Numbered from the stretch's first letter, positions 35,247 through 42,816 are shown. The stretch: 64,000 bases of DNA from Desulfofundulus kuznetsovii DSM 6115 (GCF_000214705.1 NC_015573.1:1387001-1451000), one strand, 5' to 3'. The notes: generated by a model from the letters alone, not told the origin. Program-made: numbers and translations.

Positions 35247-35266
35247 GTTTACGGATGTTTACGGAT
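35247..35266 (+). promoter_or_regulatory. Tandem operator-like repeats in the divergent control region
   Basis: GTTTACGGAT occurs twice head to tail with no gap, between the leftward gene and the rightward XRE regulator. CTTTACG and CTTTACCGG variants recur at about 35282 and 35336. These are candidate repressor sites. Confidence 0.55.
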
Positions 35267-35358
35267 AATGATATTGCATAACCTTTACGCCAACCCTATA
35301 CTAATCATAGGTAAATTTTACTGTGCTGTCAAGAAACTTTACCGGGAGGGACAAAAAA

Positions 35359-35559
35359 ATGCTGCGATTAAGTGGATTCAAGCTGGCCCGGATGAAGGCA
35401 GGACTAACCCAGTTAGAGTTGGCCCGACGGCTGGGCTGCAGTGAATCTTTGATCGCCAAGTGGGAAACCGGACGGGGAAAGCCAACCCCGGAAAGGTTGG
35501 AACAACTGTGCAAGGTACTGAACTGCAAGCCGGAGGACTTATTGCGGGAGGCGGTATGA
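35359..35559 (+). CDS. XRE-family transcriptional regulator
   Basis: A 66-residue protein that is almost entirely an HTH_3 domain: ARMKAGLTQLELARRLGCSESLIAKWETGRGKPTPE spans the five helices, with the recognition helix in CSESLIAKWE. It lacks an oligomerisation or protease-sensing domain. GGGAGGGAC precedes the ATG. It is transcribed away from the leftward module and likely controls the switch between states. Confidence 0.85.
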   Translation: MLRLSGFKLARMKAGLTQLELARRLGCSESLIAKWETGRGKPTPERLEQLCKVLNCKPEDLLREAV

Positions 35560-35789
35560 TGCAGTCCCTGCGGGAAACAATCACGGCTGAAGAAGCGGCG
35601 AGAATTATTGGGGTATCAGAGTGGACCGTCTACGACCTGGCCCGCCGGAGGGTGATTCCTCACATTCGCGTGGGGCGGCGGGTGTTGTTCCGGCGAACGA
35701 GCATACTGGCCTGGCTTGAGCAACAAGAGCAGGCCAGCATGCAGCGGGAGCCGGAGCTGGACCAGGGGAAAATCCGGCGGTTGAAATAA
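35556..35789 (+). CDS. HTH_17 / excisionase-like DNA-binding protein
   Basis: A 77-residue protein starting ATGATG and overlapping the XRE stop by four bases. ITAEEAARIIGVSEWTVYDLARRRVIPHIRVGRRVLFRR is a winged-helix MerR/Xis-type domain, followed by a charged tail. Such proteins act as excisionases or activators of the replication module. The frame is open further upstream, but the ATGA overlap and family start support 35556. Confidence 0.82.
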   Translation: MMQSLRETITAEEAARIIGVSEWTVYDLARRRVIPHIRVGRRVLFRRTSILAWLEQQEQASMQREPELDQGKIRRLK

Positions 35790-35827
35790 AAAATCCCGCC
35801 GGCGACGGGAAGCAAGGAGTTGTCGCT

Positions 35828-36037
35828 ATGAAAATTGTACCGCATCCGGTTGTTTTTCTCAATAAAGCTGAATCAGATGACCGCGAACGAGCAAAAGAAG
35901 AGTTGAAAGTAATAATCTCATCGGAACCAGGTAGCATTTTAAACTTATACACATTCTGGTATCGTCAAACACGCTTATCTTCAATCCGCGCGGCCCTGGA
36001 AGAATTTTTCCAGGGGGTGGCAACAGGTGAGAATTAA
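35828..36037 (+). CDS. Small hypothetical island protein
   Basis: A 69-residue protein with AAGGAGTTGTCGCT upstream. It is mixed and partly helical, with SSIRAALEEFFQGVAT at the end, and overlaps the primase gene by 11 bases. No family recognised. Confidence 0.55.
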   Translation: MKIVPHPVVFLNKAESDDRERAKEELKVIISSEPGSILNLYTFWYRQTRLSSIRAALEEFFQGVATGEN

Positions 36038-38291
36038 CGAATTTCTTAGCTTGCTTAATAACGTTAAGAAATCCGGCAGTGGCTGGACAGCCCGTTGCCC
36101 TGCGCATGATGACGAACATAATAGTTTAAGCGTTTCTGAAAAAGATGGAAAAATTTTATTGCATTGCTTCGCCGGGTGCGATATTAGAGCGATAGTCCAG
36201 GCGCTGGGGCTGGAGATGAAAGATTTGTTCTTGAATTCAGCACCGTACCGGGGCGGCCCGGCCAGGGGCGGCGGTGGCATCACTATCGAATCCCTGGCGG
36301 CGGACAAGAGGTTGCCGGTGGACTTTCTTCGATCCCTGGGTGTAGTGCAAGACAGCCGGTTCGTCAAAATCACGTATTTACTCGAAGATGGTTCCCCGGC
36401 CCCACGGCAGCGAATTCGGACCGCACTGCGGGCGAAAGACGGCAGCAAGTGGGCGAAGGGTGACGGGAAGCCGGTCCCCTATGGGCTGTGGCGGTTGGCC
36501 GAGGCCCGGGAGGCTGGTTATCTGGTGCTAGTGGAGGGGGAATCCGACTGCTGGACCCTCTGGTATCACGGGTTTCCGGCCCTGGGTATTCCGGGGGCTG
36601 ACATGACCGAAAAGCTCAAGCTGGAACACGTCAAGGATATTCCCCGGCTTTATGTTGTACGTGAGCCAGACAAAGGCGGAGACACCTTTGCGGCAGGCAT
36701 TGCAAAGCGCCTGGCCGGGTGGAAGACCTGGCAGGGTGAAGCGTATGAAGTACGTCTAACCGGGGCAAAGGACCCGAATGACTTGCATAAGCAGAACCCG
36801 GACGAGTTAAAAGCGAAGTTTCAAGCAGCTCTGGACGCGGCGGAACCCCTGCAGCTGCCCGCCCCCGTACCTGAAGCGAACAAAAAAACGGACGAGCAGC
36901 CGTCCGGTGAACACTTAACCGACCTGGGCAACGCCCGGCGGCTGGTGGCCCGGTACGGCCAGGACCTGCGTTATTGCCACCCGTGGGGGAAGTGGCTGGT
37001 CTGGACAGGCAAAGGGTGGAAAGTAGATGAGACCGGGGCGGTGCTGCGGTTGGCAAAGGAGACCGTCAGGAACATTTACGCTGAAGCGGCTGCAGAACCG
37101 GACGAGAAGGCACGGCAGCGAATAGTCGACCACGCCCTGCGATCCGAATCGGCAGGAAGAATCAAAGCAATGGTCGCCCTGGCTGAAAGCGAACCCGGTA
37201 TACCTGTCCTGCCGGCTGAACTGGACCGGGACCCGTGGCTGCTGAACGTTCTGAACGGAACCATTGACCTGCGGACCGGGGAACTGCGGCCACACCGGCG
37301 GGAAGACATGCTGACGAAAATAGCGCCGGTGGAGTATGACCCGCAGGCAAAATGCCCACGGTGGGAGCAATTTCTCAACGAAATCATGGACGGGAACCGG
37401 AACCTCATGGGCTTTTTGCAGCGGGCGGTGGGTATGAGCCTTACTGGAGATACCTCGGAGCATGTGTTGTTCATTCTCCACGGCAGCGGGCGCAACGGCA
37501 AAAGCACTTTCTTAAATACCCTACTCGCACTCCTGGGCGATTACGGCATGACTGCAGCCCCAGATTTGCTCATGGCGAAGCAGAATGACCGCCACCCAAC
37601 AGAATTAGCTGACTTATTTGGGAAACGACTGGTGGTATCAATCGAAAGCGACGAGGGGCGGCGGCTGGCAGAGTCACTTATCAAACAACTGACGGGCGGC
37701 GACAAGATCAAAGCCCGGCGGATGCGCGAAGATTTCTGGGAATTCTCGCCGAGCCACAAGCTGTGGCTGGCGACAAATCACAAGCCCCGGGTGCGCGGGA
37801 CGGATGTAGCGATATGGTCACGGTTGAAACTAATACCATTCGCTGTTACTTTCCCCGAGGACAAGCAAGATAAACAGTTAGCTAAGAAGCTGCTGGCCGA
37901 GCTGCCGGGGATTTTGCGCTGGGCGGTAGAAGGATGCCTGACCTGGCAGCGGGACGGCTTGGGGGTGCCGGAAGAAGTAAAAGCAGCTACTGAAAGCTAT
38001 CGACAAGAGCAGGACGTGCTGGCCGCATTTCTTAATGAATGCTGCATAATCAATCCACTGGCTAAAGTGGCCGCGAGAAACTTATATAAAGCCTATGTCG
38101 ATTGGTGCGGAGAAAACGGAGAACACCCGCTTGCGCAGCGGAATTTCGGAATGCGGTTAGCAGAGCGGGGGTTTGTGTCCAAAAAAGGTACTGCGGGGAG
38201 GTACTTCTGGGAAGGTATCGGGCTGCGGGAAAGTGGAGTAAGTGGACCAAGTGGAGTAATTTCCGGTATAAACAAAAGTTTCTATATATAA
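36027..38291 (+). CDS. P4-type primase-helicase (replication protein of the island)
   Basis: A 754-residue multidomain protein. Near the N-terminus CPAHDDE and CFAGCD (residues about 24-52) form a CHC2-type zinc site. A Toprim-like segment LVLVEGESDCW lies near residue 167. After an acidic linker comes a D5_N / superfamily 3 helicase: Walker A HGSGRNGKST near residue 485, ESDEGRRLAESLIKQLTGG and the arginine-finger region KLWLATNHKPRVRGTD. It would prime and unwind DNA at the element origin. GTG start; three iteron-like repeats begin inside its 3' end. Confidence 0.9.
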   Translation: MRINEFLSLLNNVKKSGSGWTARCPAHDDEHNSLSVSEKDGKILLHCFAGCDIRAIVQALGLEMKDLFLNSAPYRGGPARGGGGITIESLAADKRLPVDFLRSLGVVQDSRFVKITYLLEDGSPAPRQRIRTALRAKDGSKWAKGDGKPVPYGLWRLAEAREAGYLVLVEGESDCWTLWYHGFPALGIPGADMTEKLKLEHVKDIPRLYVVREPDKGGDTFAAGIAKRLAGWKTWQGEAYEVRLTGAKDPNDLHKQNPDELKAKFQAALDAAEPLQLPAPVPEANKKTDEQPSGEHLTDLGNARRLVARYGQDLRYCHPWGKWLVWTGKGWKVDETGAVLRLAKETVRNIYAEAAAEPDEKARQRIVDHALRSESAGRIKAMVALAESEPGIPVLPAELDRDPWLLNVLNGTIDLRTGELRPHRREDMLTKIAPVEYDPQAKCPRWEQFLNEIMDGNRNLMGFLQRAVGMSLTGDTSEHVLFILHGSGRNGKSTFLNTLLALLGDYGMTAAPDLLMAKQNDRHPTELADLFGKRLVVSIESDEGRRLAESLIKQLTGGDKIKARRMREDFWEFSPSHKLWLATNHKPRVRGTDVAIWSRLKLIPFAVTFPEDKQDKQLAKKLLAELPGILRWAVEGCLTWQRDGLGVPEEVKAATESYRQEQDVLAAFLNECCIINPLAKVAARNLYKAYVDWCGENGEHPLAQRNFGMRLAERGFVSKKGTAGRYFWEGIGLRESGVSGPSGVISGINKSFYI

Positions 38292-38486
38292 ATTTCAGTT
38301 TAACCGGAAAATTGGTCCACTATCCTCCACTTACTCCACTAAGCAAAAAAATCCAGTAATATCAAGGCTTGAGAAGCACTTTGGCTCTTGTCCAATTACC
38401 ACGATTTTCCTGCAAATTGGTCTGACCACTACTAAACAATCGGTTTATACGGGAAATTGGTCCACTTACTTCACCTTACTCCACTT
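38232..38486. repeat. Iteron-like repeats, candidate replication origin
   Basis: Three copies of a 42-44 bp unit built from GTTTATACCGGAAATT, GGTCCACT and CTCCACTTACTCCACT parts lie at 38232-38273 (inverted, inside the primase 3' end), 38298-38340 and 38443-38486. A degenerate AAATTGGTCTGACCAC lies at about 38415. AT-rich text (TCTATATATAAATT) separates copies one and two. Position next to a primase-helicase gene fits an origin. Confidence 0.65.
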
Positions 38487-38508
38487 TGAAAATTAGGGAG
38501 GAACCAAC

Positions 38509-38964
38509 ATGGGCAGATTCAACAGTAAACCGAGCCTGACTTACCGCAATGCATTTGATGCTCTTACGGCCCTGGTGGAGGCTGAAGGCACGGATGCGGC
38601 GCTAAGAGCGTATGCGGAAGTCACCTGGGAAGCTTACCAGAAGCAATACGCTGAAAAGTTTGGCTTAAAGTTAAGCTCGGGCAGGACATGCCTGGCCCGG
38701 CTGCTGGGGAAGCGGTGCAACCTTGACAGTGACCATTGTGGTATTCCCTGCCATCCACCAGGCGTGGATCATGCTTCGCTGTGGCTGAAAGACGGAAAAC
38801 CGTACTCTTACGTTTATCAACCCTATGGCCTTTCTATGCAGGCCCTGCGCGAACTGGTGGCGATGTGCGAACGGTATGGCCTGGAGTGCAGCATTGATAC
38901 CTGGCCGTCCTGGCATTTCCCGGGAGCTGTTCTGACCGTGGAGATTAAGCGGAAAGAGGGCTAA
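38509..38964 (+). CDS. Hypothetical island protein with Cys/His cluster
   Basis: A 151-residue protein. The middle reads GKRCNLDSDHCGIPCHPPGVDH, a possible metal site, and the end SIDTWPSWHFPGAVLTVEI. Residues 30-60 are helical. GGGAGGAACCAAC precedes the ATG. I do not recognise a family; it begins the block after the origin-like repeats. Confidence 0.6.
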   Translation: MGRFNSKPSLTYRNAFDALTALVEAEGTDAALRAYAEVTWEAYQKQYAEKFGLKLSSGRTCLARLLGKRCNLDSDHCGIPCHPPGVDHASLWLKDGKPYSYVYQPYGLSMQALRELVAMCERYGLECSIDTWPSWHFPGAVLTVEIKRKEG

Positions 38965-38969
38965 GTACA

Positions 38970-39257
38970 ATGAAGCGGCGATCGAAAAAAGTTACCTACC
39001 TCAAGGATATTTCAAACACCCCACTTGACTATCTCCACCTTCGCCACGAGCGGGAACGGGCGATTTATCTGGCCGCATACTGGCTGGGCGTGGCGGACGG
39101 GATTGACATTGCCATGAAGTCAATTCGACACTTCGCGGAACTGCGGAAAATGCCGGGACATCCTTCCCCCGGTTATTGGTGGCTGTCCCTGGTGCTGGGA
39201 CTGGGAGAAGATGGGTCGGACTTCCTGCGCTGGTTGGATAAGCGGATGCTGAGTTGA
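38970..39257 (+). CDS. Hypothetical island protein
   Basis: A 95-residue protein five bases after its neighbour. It is mostly helical (LRHERERAIYLAAYWLGVADGID) with a Trp-rich end. No recognised domain. Confidence 0.55.
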   Translation: MKRRSKKVTYLKDISNTPLDYLHLRHERERAIYLAAYWLGVADGIDIAMKSIRHFAELRKMPGHPSPGYWWLSLVLGLGEDGSDFLRWLDKRMLS

Positions 39258-39341
39258 AAACTGCCCGGGCCCCCGGAACCGTGGCGGGAAGCCTTGCGGC
39301 GGTGGAAGGCCATCCTACGGGTACGGAAGGGGGGTGGTTTT

Positions 39342-39494
39342 ATGGGCCGGTGGCACCGGCTTCAGATTCTCGTTACTAAAGAACAATTGCGGTGGTTAAA
39401 GGCGGAATCGTACACCCGGAGCAAGTCAATCGGTGAGATAATCCGCGAGCTGCTGGCCGAGGCCATCAAAGACCGGGAGGCGGGAAGGCGGTGA
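39342..39494 (+). CDS. Ribbon-helix-helix (CopG-like) small protein
   Basis: A 50-residue protein: RWHRLQILVTKEQLRWLKAE provides a beta strand and helix, and SKSIGEIIRELLAEAIKD the second helix. ATG 39342 follows GGGGGGTGGTTTT; the open frame from 39294 lacks such a site. DNA-binding repressor role is likely. Confidence 0.65.
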   Translation: MGRWHRLQILVTKEQLRWLKAESYTRSKSIGEIIRELLAEAIKDREAGRR

Positions 39495-39736
39495 TTCGCG
39501 TGGACGACGTTGCCCGGCTGCTAGCCCAGGACAACCGGGAAAAGAGACAAGCGCGGGGCGGCCAGTCCGTGGGCAAAAAATCCCCCCGGGTGGTGCTGAT
39601 GCCGTCCGTGCTGGAAGAGCGGAGAGGCCCGCCCTGGTGGCAGGTAGCCCCGCCCCTGGTGCGGGTGGACATCGCAACCGGCCGGGTGCTGGTCTACAGG
39701 TGGCCGGTGACGGAGGGCTGGGAGGTGGCAAAGTGA
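39491..39736 (+). CDS. Hypothetical island protein
   Basis: An 81-residue basic protein starting with GTG that overlaps the upstream stop by four bases. VDDVARLLAQDNREKRQARGG is helical and charged; a Trp-Trp and VDIATGRVLVYRWP follow. No family recognised; GC-rich. Confidence 0.5.
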   Translation: MIRVDDVARLLAQDNREKRQARGGQSVGKKSPRVVLMPSVLEERRGPPWWQVAPPLVRVDIATGRVLVYRWPVTEGWEVAK

Positions 39737-40026
39737 CCAACTACAGGCGGGGGTATGTAGCGGAGCGTAAGGCCGTGAAGGTGCTGGAGGCCGCCGGCTA
39801 TGTGGTGGCCCGGACGGCGGGCAGCCACAGCCCTTTCGACGTGGTGGCCGTCGGCCCCGGCGGGGTACGGCTGATTCAGGTTAAGCGGGTAAAATTCGGC
39901 CGAATCCGGGTGACGGTGGAAGCGGCCCTAGAGGAATTGCGACAGGTGCCCAAACTGCCCGGTGTTTCCCGGGAGATATGGGTTTGGGTCGATGGTGATG
40001 GCTGGGTAGTGCAAGAGGCCGTATGA
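39733..40026 (+). CDS. Hjc-like Holliday-junction resolvase / PD-(D/E)XK nuclease
   Basis: A 97-residue protein starting with GTG in a GTGA overlap. RRGYVAERKAVKVLEAAGY has the N-terminal Glu, HSPFDVVAVG the metal-binding Asp, and VRLIQVKRVKFG the ExK position, which here is QxK. The layout follows archaeal Hjc. Gln in place of Glu occurs in some active nucleases of this superfamily but could lower activity. A role in resolving element replication intermediates is inferred. Confidence 0.75.
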   Translation: MTNYRRGYVAERKAVKVLEAAGYVVARTAGSHSPFDVVAVGPGGVRLIQVKRVKFGRIRVTVEAALEELRQVPKLPGVSREIWVWVDGDGWVVQEAV

Positions 40027-40043
40027 ACAAAGGAGGCTTGAAA

Positions 40044-40460
40044 TTGTCCACTCTCCCCGCTTACATCCGGCGTTTTTGCAAGGACGTACTGCGTCAATAC
40101 CCGCTTTTCAAGCAGGAGCTGGCTGCACTCGAAGAAGAGAAAAAAGCCGCGGCCGAATCCTTCCCCGTAGCCACGTGGCGGGAGGCGGCCGGCAGACAGG
40201 CCATCGGTGACCCCACCAGCAGGCAGGCTTTCCGGCTGTTGCGGCTGGAAGAGCGGTGGCGGCAGGTGCGTTTCTACGTCCAGGCCGTGGAGGACCTGCT
40301 TGCCTACCTGGAGGAAGAAAAGCGGCGGCTGGTGGAAATGCACTTCTTCGACAGTTACCCTCCCTGGCGGGTGGCCCAGGAGCTGGGGGTGAGCGAATCA
40401 AGTTTTTTCCGGTACGAGAAAGAAATCCTCACCCTGCTGGCCCATAGGTTGGGGCTGTAG
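40044..40460 (+). CDS. RinA/ArpU-like transcriptional regulator
   Basis: A 138-residue helical protein. The C-terminus LVEMHFFDSYPPWRVAQELGVSESSFFRYEKEIL is a sigma-region-4-like HTH, as in phage late-gene regulators RinA and ArpU. TTG 40044 lies seven bases after AGGAGG; ATG 40023 overlaps the upstream stop but lacks a site. In phages this gene sits last before the packaging module; here none follows. Confidence 0.65.
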   Translation: MSTLPAYIRRFCKDVLRQYPLFKQELAALEEEKKAAAESFPVATWREAAGRQAIGDPTSRQAFRLLRLEERWRQVRFYVQAVEDLLAYLEEEKRRLVEMHFFDSYPPWRVAQELGVSESSFFRYEKEILTLLAHRLGL

Positions 40461-40583
40461 AGTAATGCCAGGCTTGACGGAGATCTCTACCTGTTGCGAA
40501 ATATAACGAATCCGCAGGTATGCTTGAAATCACTCTGGAGGCGAATAAAGCATGCTGAAATAACAATTAAGGAGGTGAAGAAC

Positions 40584-40748
40584 ATGGACCTGGCGAAGCA
40601 GGTTGCAGCGTTTGCCAACAAACTGCGCTTCGGTATCACCGAAGACGAAACTACCAGTAAAGCTACCGGCAAAAAACAGAGTATTGCTGAAGTTATTGCG
40701 GCGTATGCAAACAAGTACAGGCAAGCAAAACAAAATAGGAGGGGATAA
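40584..40748 (+). CDS. Small hypothetical island protein
   Basis: A 54-residue protein with AAGGAGGTGAAGAAC before its ATG. Ala-rich helices (AKQVAAFANKLRF, SIAEVIAAYANKYRQ) look like a two-helix repeat: both contain an A-A(Y/F)ANK core. It is two bases from the next gene. Confidence 0.6.
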   Translation: MDLAKQVAAFANKLRFGITEDETTSKATGKKQSIAEVIAAYANKYRQAKQNRRG

Positions 40749-40750
40749 CC

Positions 40751-41416
40751 ATGTTTGGTAAAATGGGATTAACCGAGCTGGTTGAGGCATTTCAGAAAAA
40801 GAATAGCGAAAGACGCAACAAAATTAAAGACAGAATTGCCGGCCTTGAGGCCGAGGCCGCGCAAATTACCGCTAAAATCGAAGCAACCACAAGGCAGTTG
40901 GTGGATTGCGAACTAGCGGGAAATGACGCAGGCCAGGCTAAATGCCAGAAGCAAATCCGCGAACTACAGCTTGAGCTGGACAGAGTGCAGGGGCTTGCCC
41001 AGGCTTACCGGGCGGAGCTTCAAAAAGCAGGCTACGACAAAAAGGACCTGGAAGCTATCAGGACTGCCGCACAAAGGGAGCGCGAGACCCGGTTCAGGAA
41101 GTTTGAAGAGCTAAGGGCCGAGAGGGAGAATGTACGGCAGCAAATTAAGCAGCTGGAAAGCAAACTTGAACAGCTTGACCGGGAAATCGACGCGGCCAAA
41201 ACCAAAAAAGAGGCGCGGGCGTTGATGGCCATAGCAACGTTCATTGACCCGCGAATTGAAAAACTTCCCAGTTATGAACACGAGCAGTTTCTGGATTATT
41301 GGATCGCGGGACAAGATGAAGCTATGGAACAAGCTCTGGCCCGGTATGCGAGGCCCGAGGAACCGGAGCGGCGAATCACTTACCTGAATCAACCGGAGAA
41401 GATTGTTCATGCTTGA
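40751..41416 (+). CDS. Coiled-coil island protein
   Basis: A 221-residue protein, long coiled coil from about residue 15 to 155 (many Lys/Glu heptads: IAGLEAEAAQITAKIEATTR, KQLESKLEQLDREIDAAKTK), then a compact end. It resembles phage scaffold or DUF-type coiled-coil proteins only in composition. Function unknown. Confidence 0.6.
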   Translation: MFGKMGLTELVEAFQKKNSERRNKIKDRIAGLEAEAAQITAKIEATTRQLVDCELAGNDAGQAKCQKQIRELQLELDRVQGLAQAYRAELQKAGYDKKDLEAIRTAAQRERETRFRKFEELRAERENVRQQIKQLESKLEQLDREIDAAKTKKEARALMAIATFIDPRIEKLPSYEHEQFLDYWIAGQDEAMEQALARYARPEEPERRITYLNQPEKIVHA

Positions 41417-41421
41417 AACCT

Positions 41422-41571
41422 ATGAGGGGGATGGCTTTGGACAAGCAAGTTGTCAGGTGCCCCTTTTGCGGCGAAGTGACCATCAGGCAGGAATTTGGCT
41501 TCTGGAAGTGTCCGGACTGTGGCTGCGAGATATGGCCGGAGGAAGAAGAAATAGAGGCCCGGGAGGAATAG
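41422..41571 (+). CDS. Small zinc-ribbon protein
   Basis: A 49-codon frame: VRCPFCGEVTIRQEF and FWKCPDCGCEIWPEEEE give two CX2C knuckles, a rubredoxin-like zinc ribbon, with an acidic tail. GAGGGGG at 41424-41430 suggests that initiation may really be at TTG 41437 or ATG 41431. It follows the coiled-coil gene by five bases. Confidence 0.68.
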   Translation: MRGMALDKQVVRCPFCGEVTIRQEFGFWKCPDCGCEIWPEEEEIEAREE

Positions 41572-41612
41572 TCCCCAGGCGCACGAGAAGGCCCTGGAAG
41601 GCGAGAAACTGA

Positions 41613-41650
41613 CCGGGCAAGGTATCCCCCCCTACCTGCCCGGTTTTCCG
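41613..41650 (+). terminator. Probable terminator of the rightward island genes
   Basis: CCGGGCAAGGTA pairs with TACCTGCCCGG (one bulge) around a C-rich loop, followed by TTTTCC. The rest of 41650-41815 shows no gene. Confidence 0.6.
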
Positions 41651-41819
41651 GGGCTTTATAGGGCCATCTACAGCCTTCTGGCGGGTCCTTCCAGGAAGGG
41701 TAGGGGTGGAGGGTCTTGCGAGCCCCGGAATCCGGCCAGGTGCGGGCAGTTTTGGCGTGGTTTTCTTTCCGCTTACGAATTACGAAACCCATTCTGCTGG
41801 TGCGTGCTCCCATCACCAT

Positions 41820-41907
41820 TTTGGGAGCAGCAAGGCCCGGAGGCCGCATGGCTGTAAGCGAAACTGGATTTTCGCTTTGGGAGCATTTTGGGAGCAGATT
41901 GGGAGCA
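41820..41907 (+). repeat. Integrase arm-type repeats, right
   Basis: TTTGGGAGCA at 41820, 41876 and 41887, and ATTGGGAGCA at 41898; the last three keep an 11-bp period. An inverted TGCTCCCA lies at about 41805. They match the left-end array. Confidence 0.72.
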
Positions 41908-41971
41908 AACACCCTAAAACGAGGCCAAAACACACCCATTTATTCCCTGGTAGCTTCTAACAACACCAGTC

Positions 41972-42011
41972 AAATCAAGCCTTTGCAAACTTCGCCAAAC
42001 TATACAAAGGC
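41972..42011 (+). repeat. 40-bp repeat beside attachment site 2
   Basis: AAATCAAGCCTTTGCAAACT followed by a GC.AAA.TATA.AAAGGC-type end; recurs at 42936-42975 with few changes, at a similar distance from attachment site 3. Confidence 0.8.
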
Positions 42012-42018
42012 CGTATTT

Positions 42019-42067
42019 CGGTCTCCAAAACCGTAGGTTGCGGGTTCGAGTCCTGTCTCCCCTGCCA
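42019..42067 (+). repeat. Attachment site 2 (attR of the 9.3-kb island)
   Basis: A 49-base exact copy of the tRNA-Trp 3' end including CCA. It lacks the 5' half of the tRNA, so it is not a gene. Confidence 0.92.
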
Positions 42068-42080
42068 GCCTTATTTTTGG

Positions 42081-42113
42081 GGCCTTTTCCGGAACGCCGG
42101 AAAGGGCCTTTTT
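42081..42113 (+). terminator. Hairpin after attachment site 2
   Basis: GGCCTTTTCCGG pairs with CCGGAAAGGGCC (one G-T) around AACG, then TTTTT. It would have terminated the tRNA before the outer element was added. Confidence 0.8.
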
Positions 42114-42176
42114 GCATTGAATCTGCTGTTCCTGAAACGCCCTTCCCGACAACAACGGACTTGAGTATGGCCAGAC

Positions 42177-42590
42177 TTATGGCTGCTTTTCGTTTATGCC
42201 CAAATACTCTTTCAGGGCATTTTGCAGTAAGTGAGAAAAATTCACATTATGTTCCCGGGCTAAATCATCAAGCCATTTAGGTATGGTCAACGTCTTCTTG
42301 ACGGCCCGATGCTTCATTTCGTCGCGGAAGGGGGGCATCCAGACTTCGACGAGAACGACAACTTGATTTGGTTCCACTTTTAGTTTGTTTACAGGGCTGG
42401 GTTCGGGAATGGGATAGCTGTCCTCCTCCAACCCGTATAAGTGAAGGGCTAATGCTTCTTTAGCCATGCGAAGGGCTTCCTCATCGTTGTCGCCGCAGGT
42501 ATAGCATCCGGGTAAGTCGGGGAATTCTACCGAGATACCATCGTCTGCGTAATCAAAGATGGCAGGATAGATATATCTGTCTTTGGCCAT
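42177..42590 (-). CDS. hicB: HicB antitoxin
   Basis: A 137-residue antitoxin. The N-terminus YIYPAIFDYADDGISVEFPDLPGCYTCG is the HicB pseudo-RNase H fold; DNDEEALRMAKEAL follows. The C-terminal HRAVKKTLTIPKWLDDLARE region is the DNA-binding ribbon-helix-helix. It neutralises HicA and represses the pair. ATG follows GAAAGGAGGCCC. Confidence 0.9.
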   Translation of the reverse strand: MAKDRYIYPAIFDYADDGISVEFPDLPGCYTCGDNDEEALRMAKEALALHLYGLEEDSYPIPEPSPVNKLKVEPNQVVVLVEVWMPPFRDEMKHRAVKKTLTIPKWLDDLAREHNVNFSHLLQNALKEYLGINEKQP

Positions 42591-42621
42591 AACTAGGGCC
42601 TCCTTTCAGGAAATTACGCTA

Positions 42622-42816
42622 TTACTTATCTAAACCTGCTTGCTTAAGGATACTCATGACTGTTTTAGTTGGCAGGCTTTTTCTCGGGTGAGGGATAGTG
42701 ACTAATCCTGGCCTTGTTGGGTGTTTGAATTGGTGGTGACTGCCGCTGACTCTGACAAGCGCCCAGCCGGATTCCTGTACCATGCGGATTAGTTCCTTGG
42801 ATGAATATGTTTTCAC
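42622..42816 (-). CDS. hicA: HicA mRNA interferase toxin
   Basis: A 64-residue double-stranded-RBD-like toxin. SSKELIRMVQESGWALVRVSG and SHHQFKHPTRPG carry the catalytic His region; HPRKSLPTKTVMSILKQAGL is the usual end. It is upstream of hicB with a 31-base gap. GGTGAGGGTGA lies before the ATG. It cleaves mRNA when unbound. Confidence 0.9.
   Translation of the reverse strand: MKTYSSKELIRMVQESGWALVRVSGSHHQFKHPTRPGLVTIPHPRKSLPTKTVMSILKQAGLDK

Noticed and set aside
38232-38486. CRISPR-like array
   Set aside because: Only three unequal, partly inverted units with irregular spacing, no cas genes and one unit inside a coding region.
41403-41612. 69-codon frame after the coiled-coil gene
   Set aside because: The adjacent frame encodes a clear two-knuckle zinc ribbon over the same bases; this one lacks protein-like features.
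32806-42067. Complete prophage or ICE
   Set aside because: No terminase, portal, capsid, tail or lysis genes and no relaxase, coupling protein or T4SS genes are visible.
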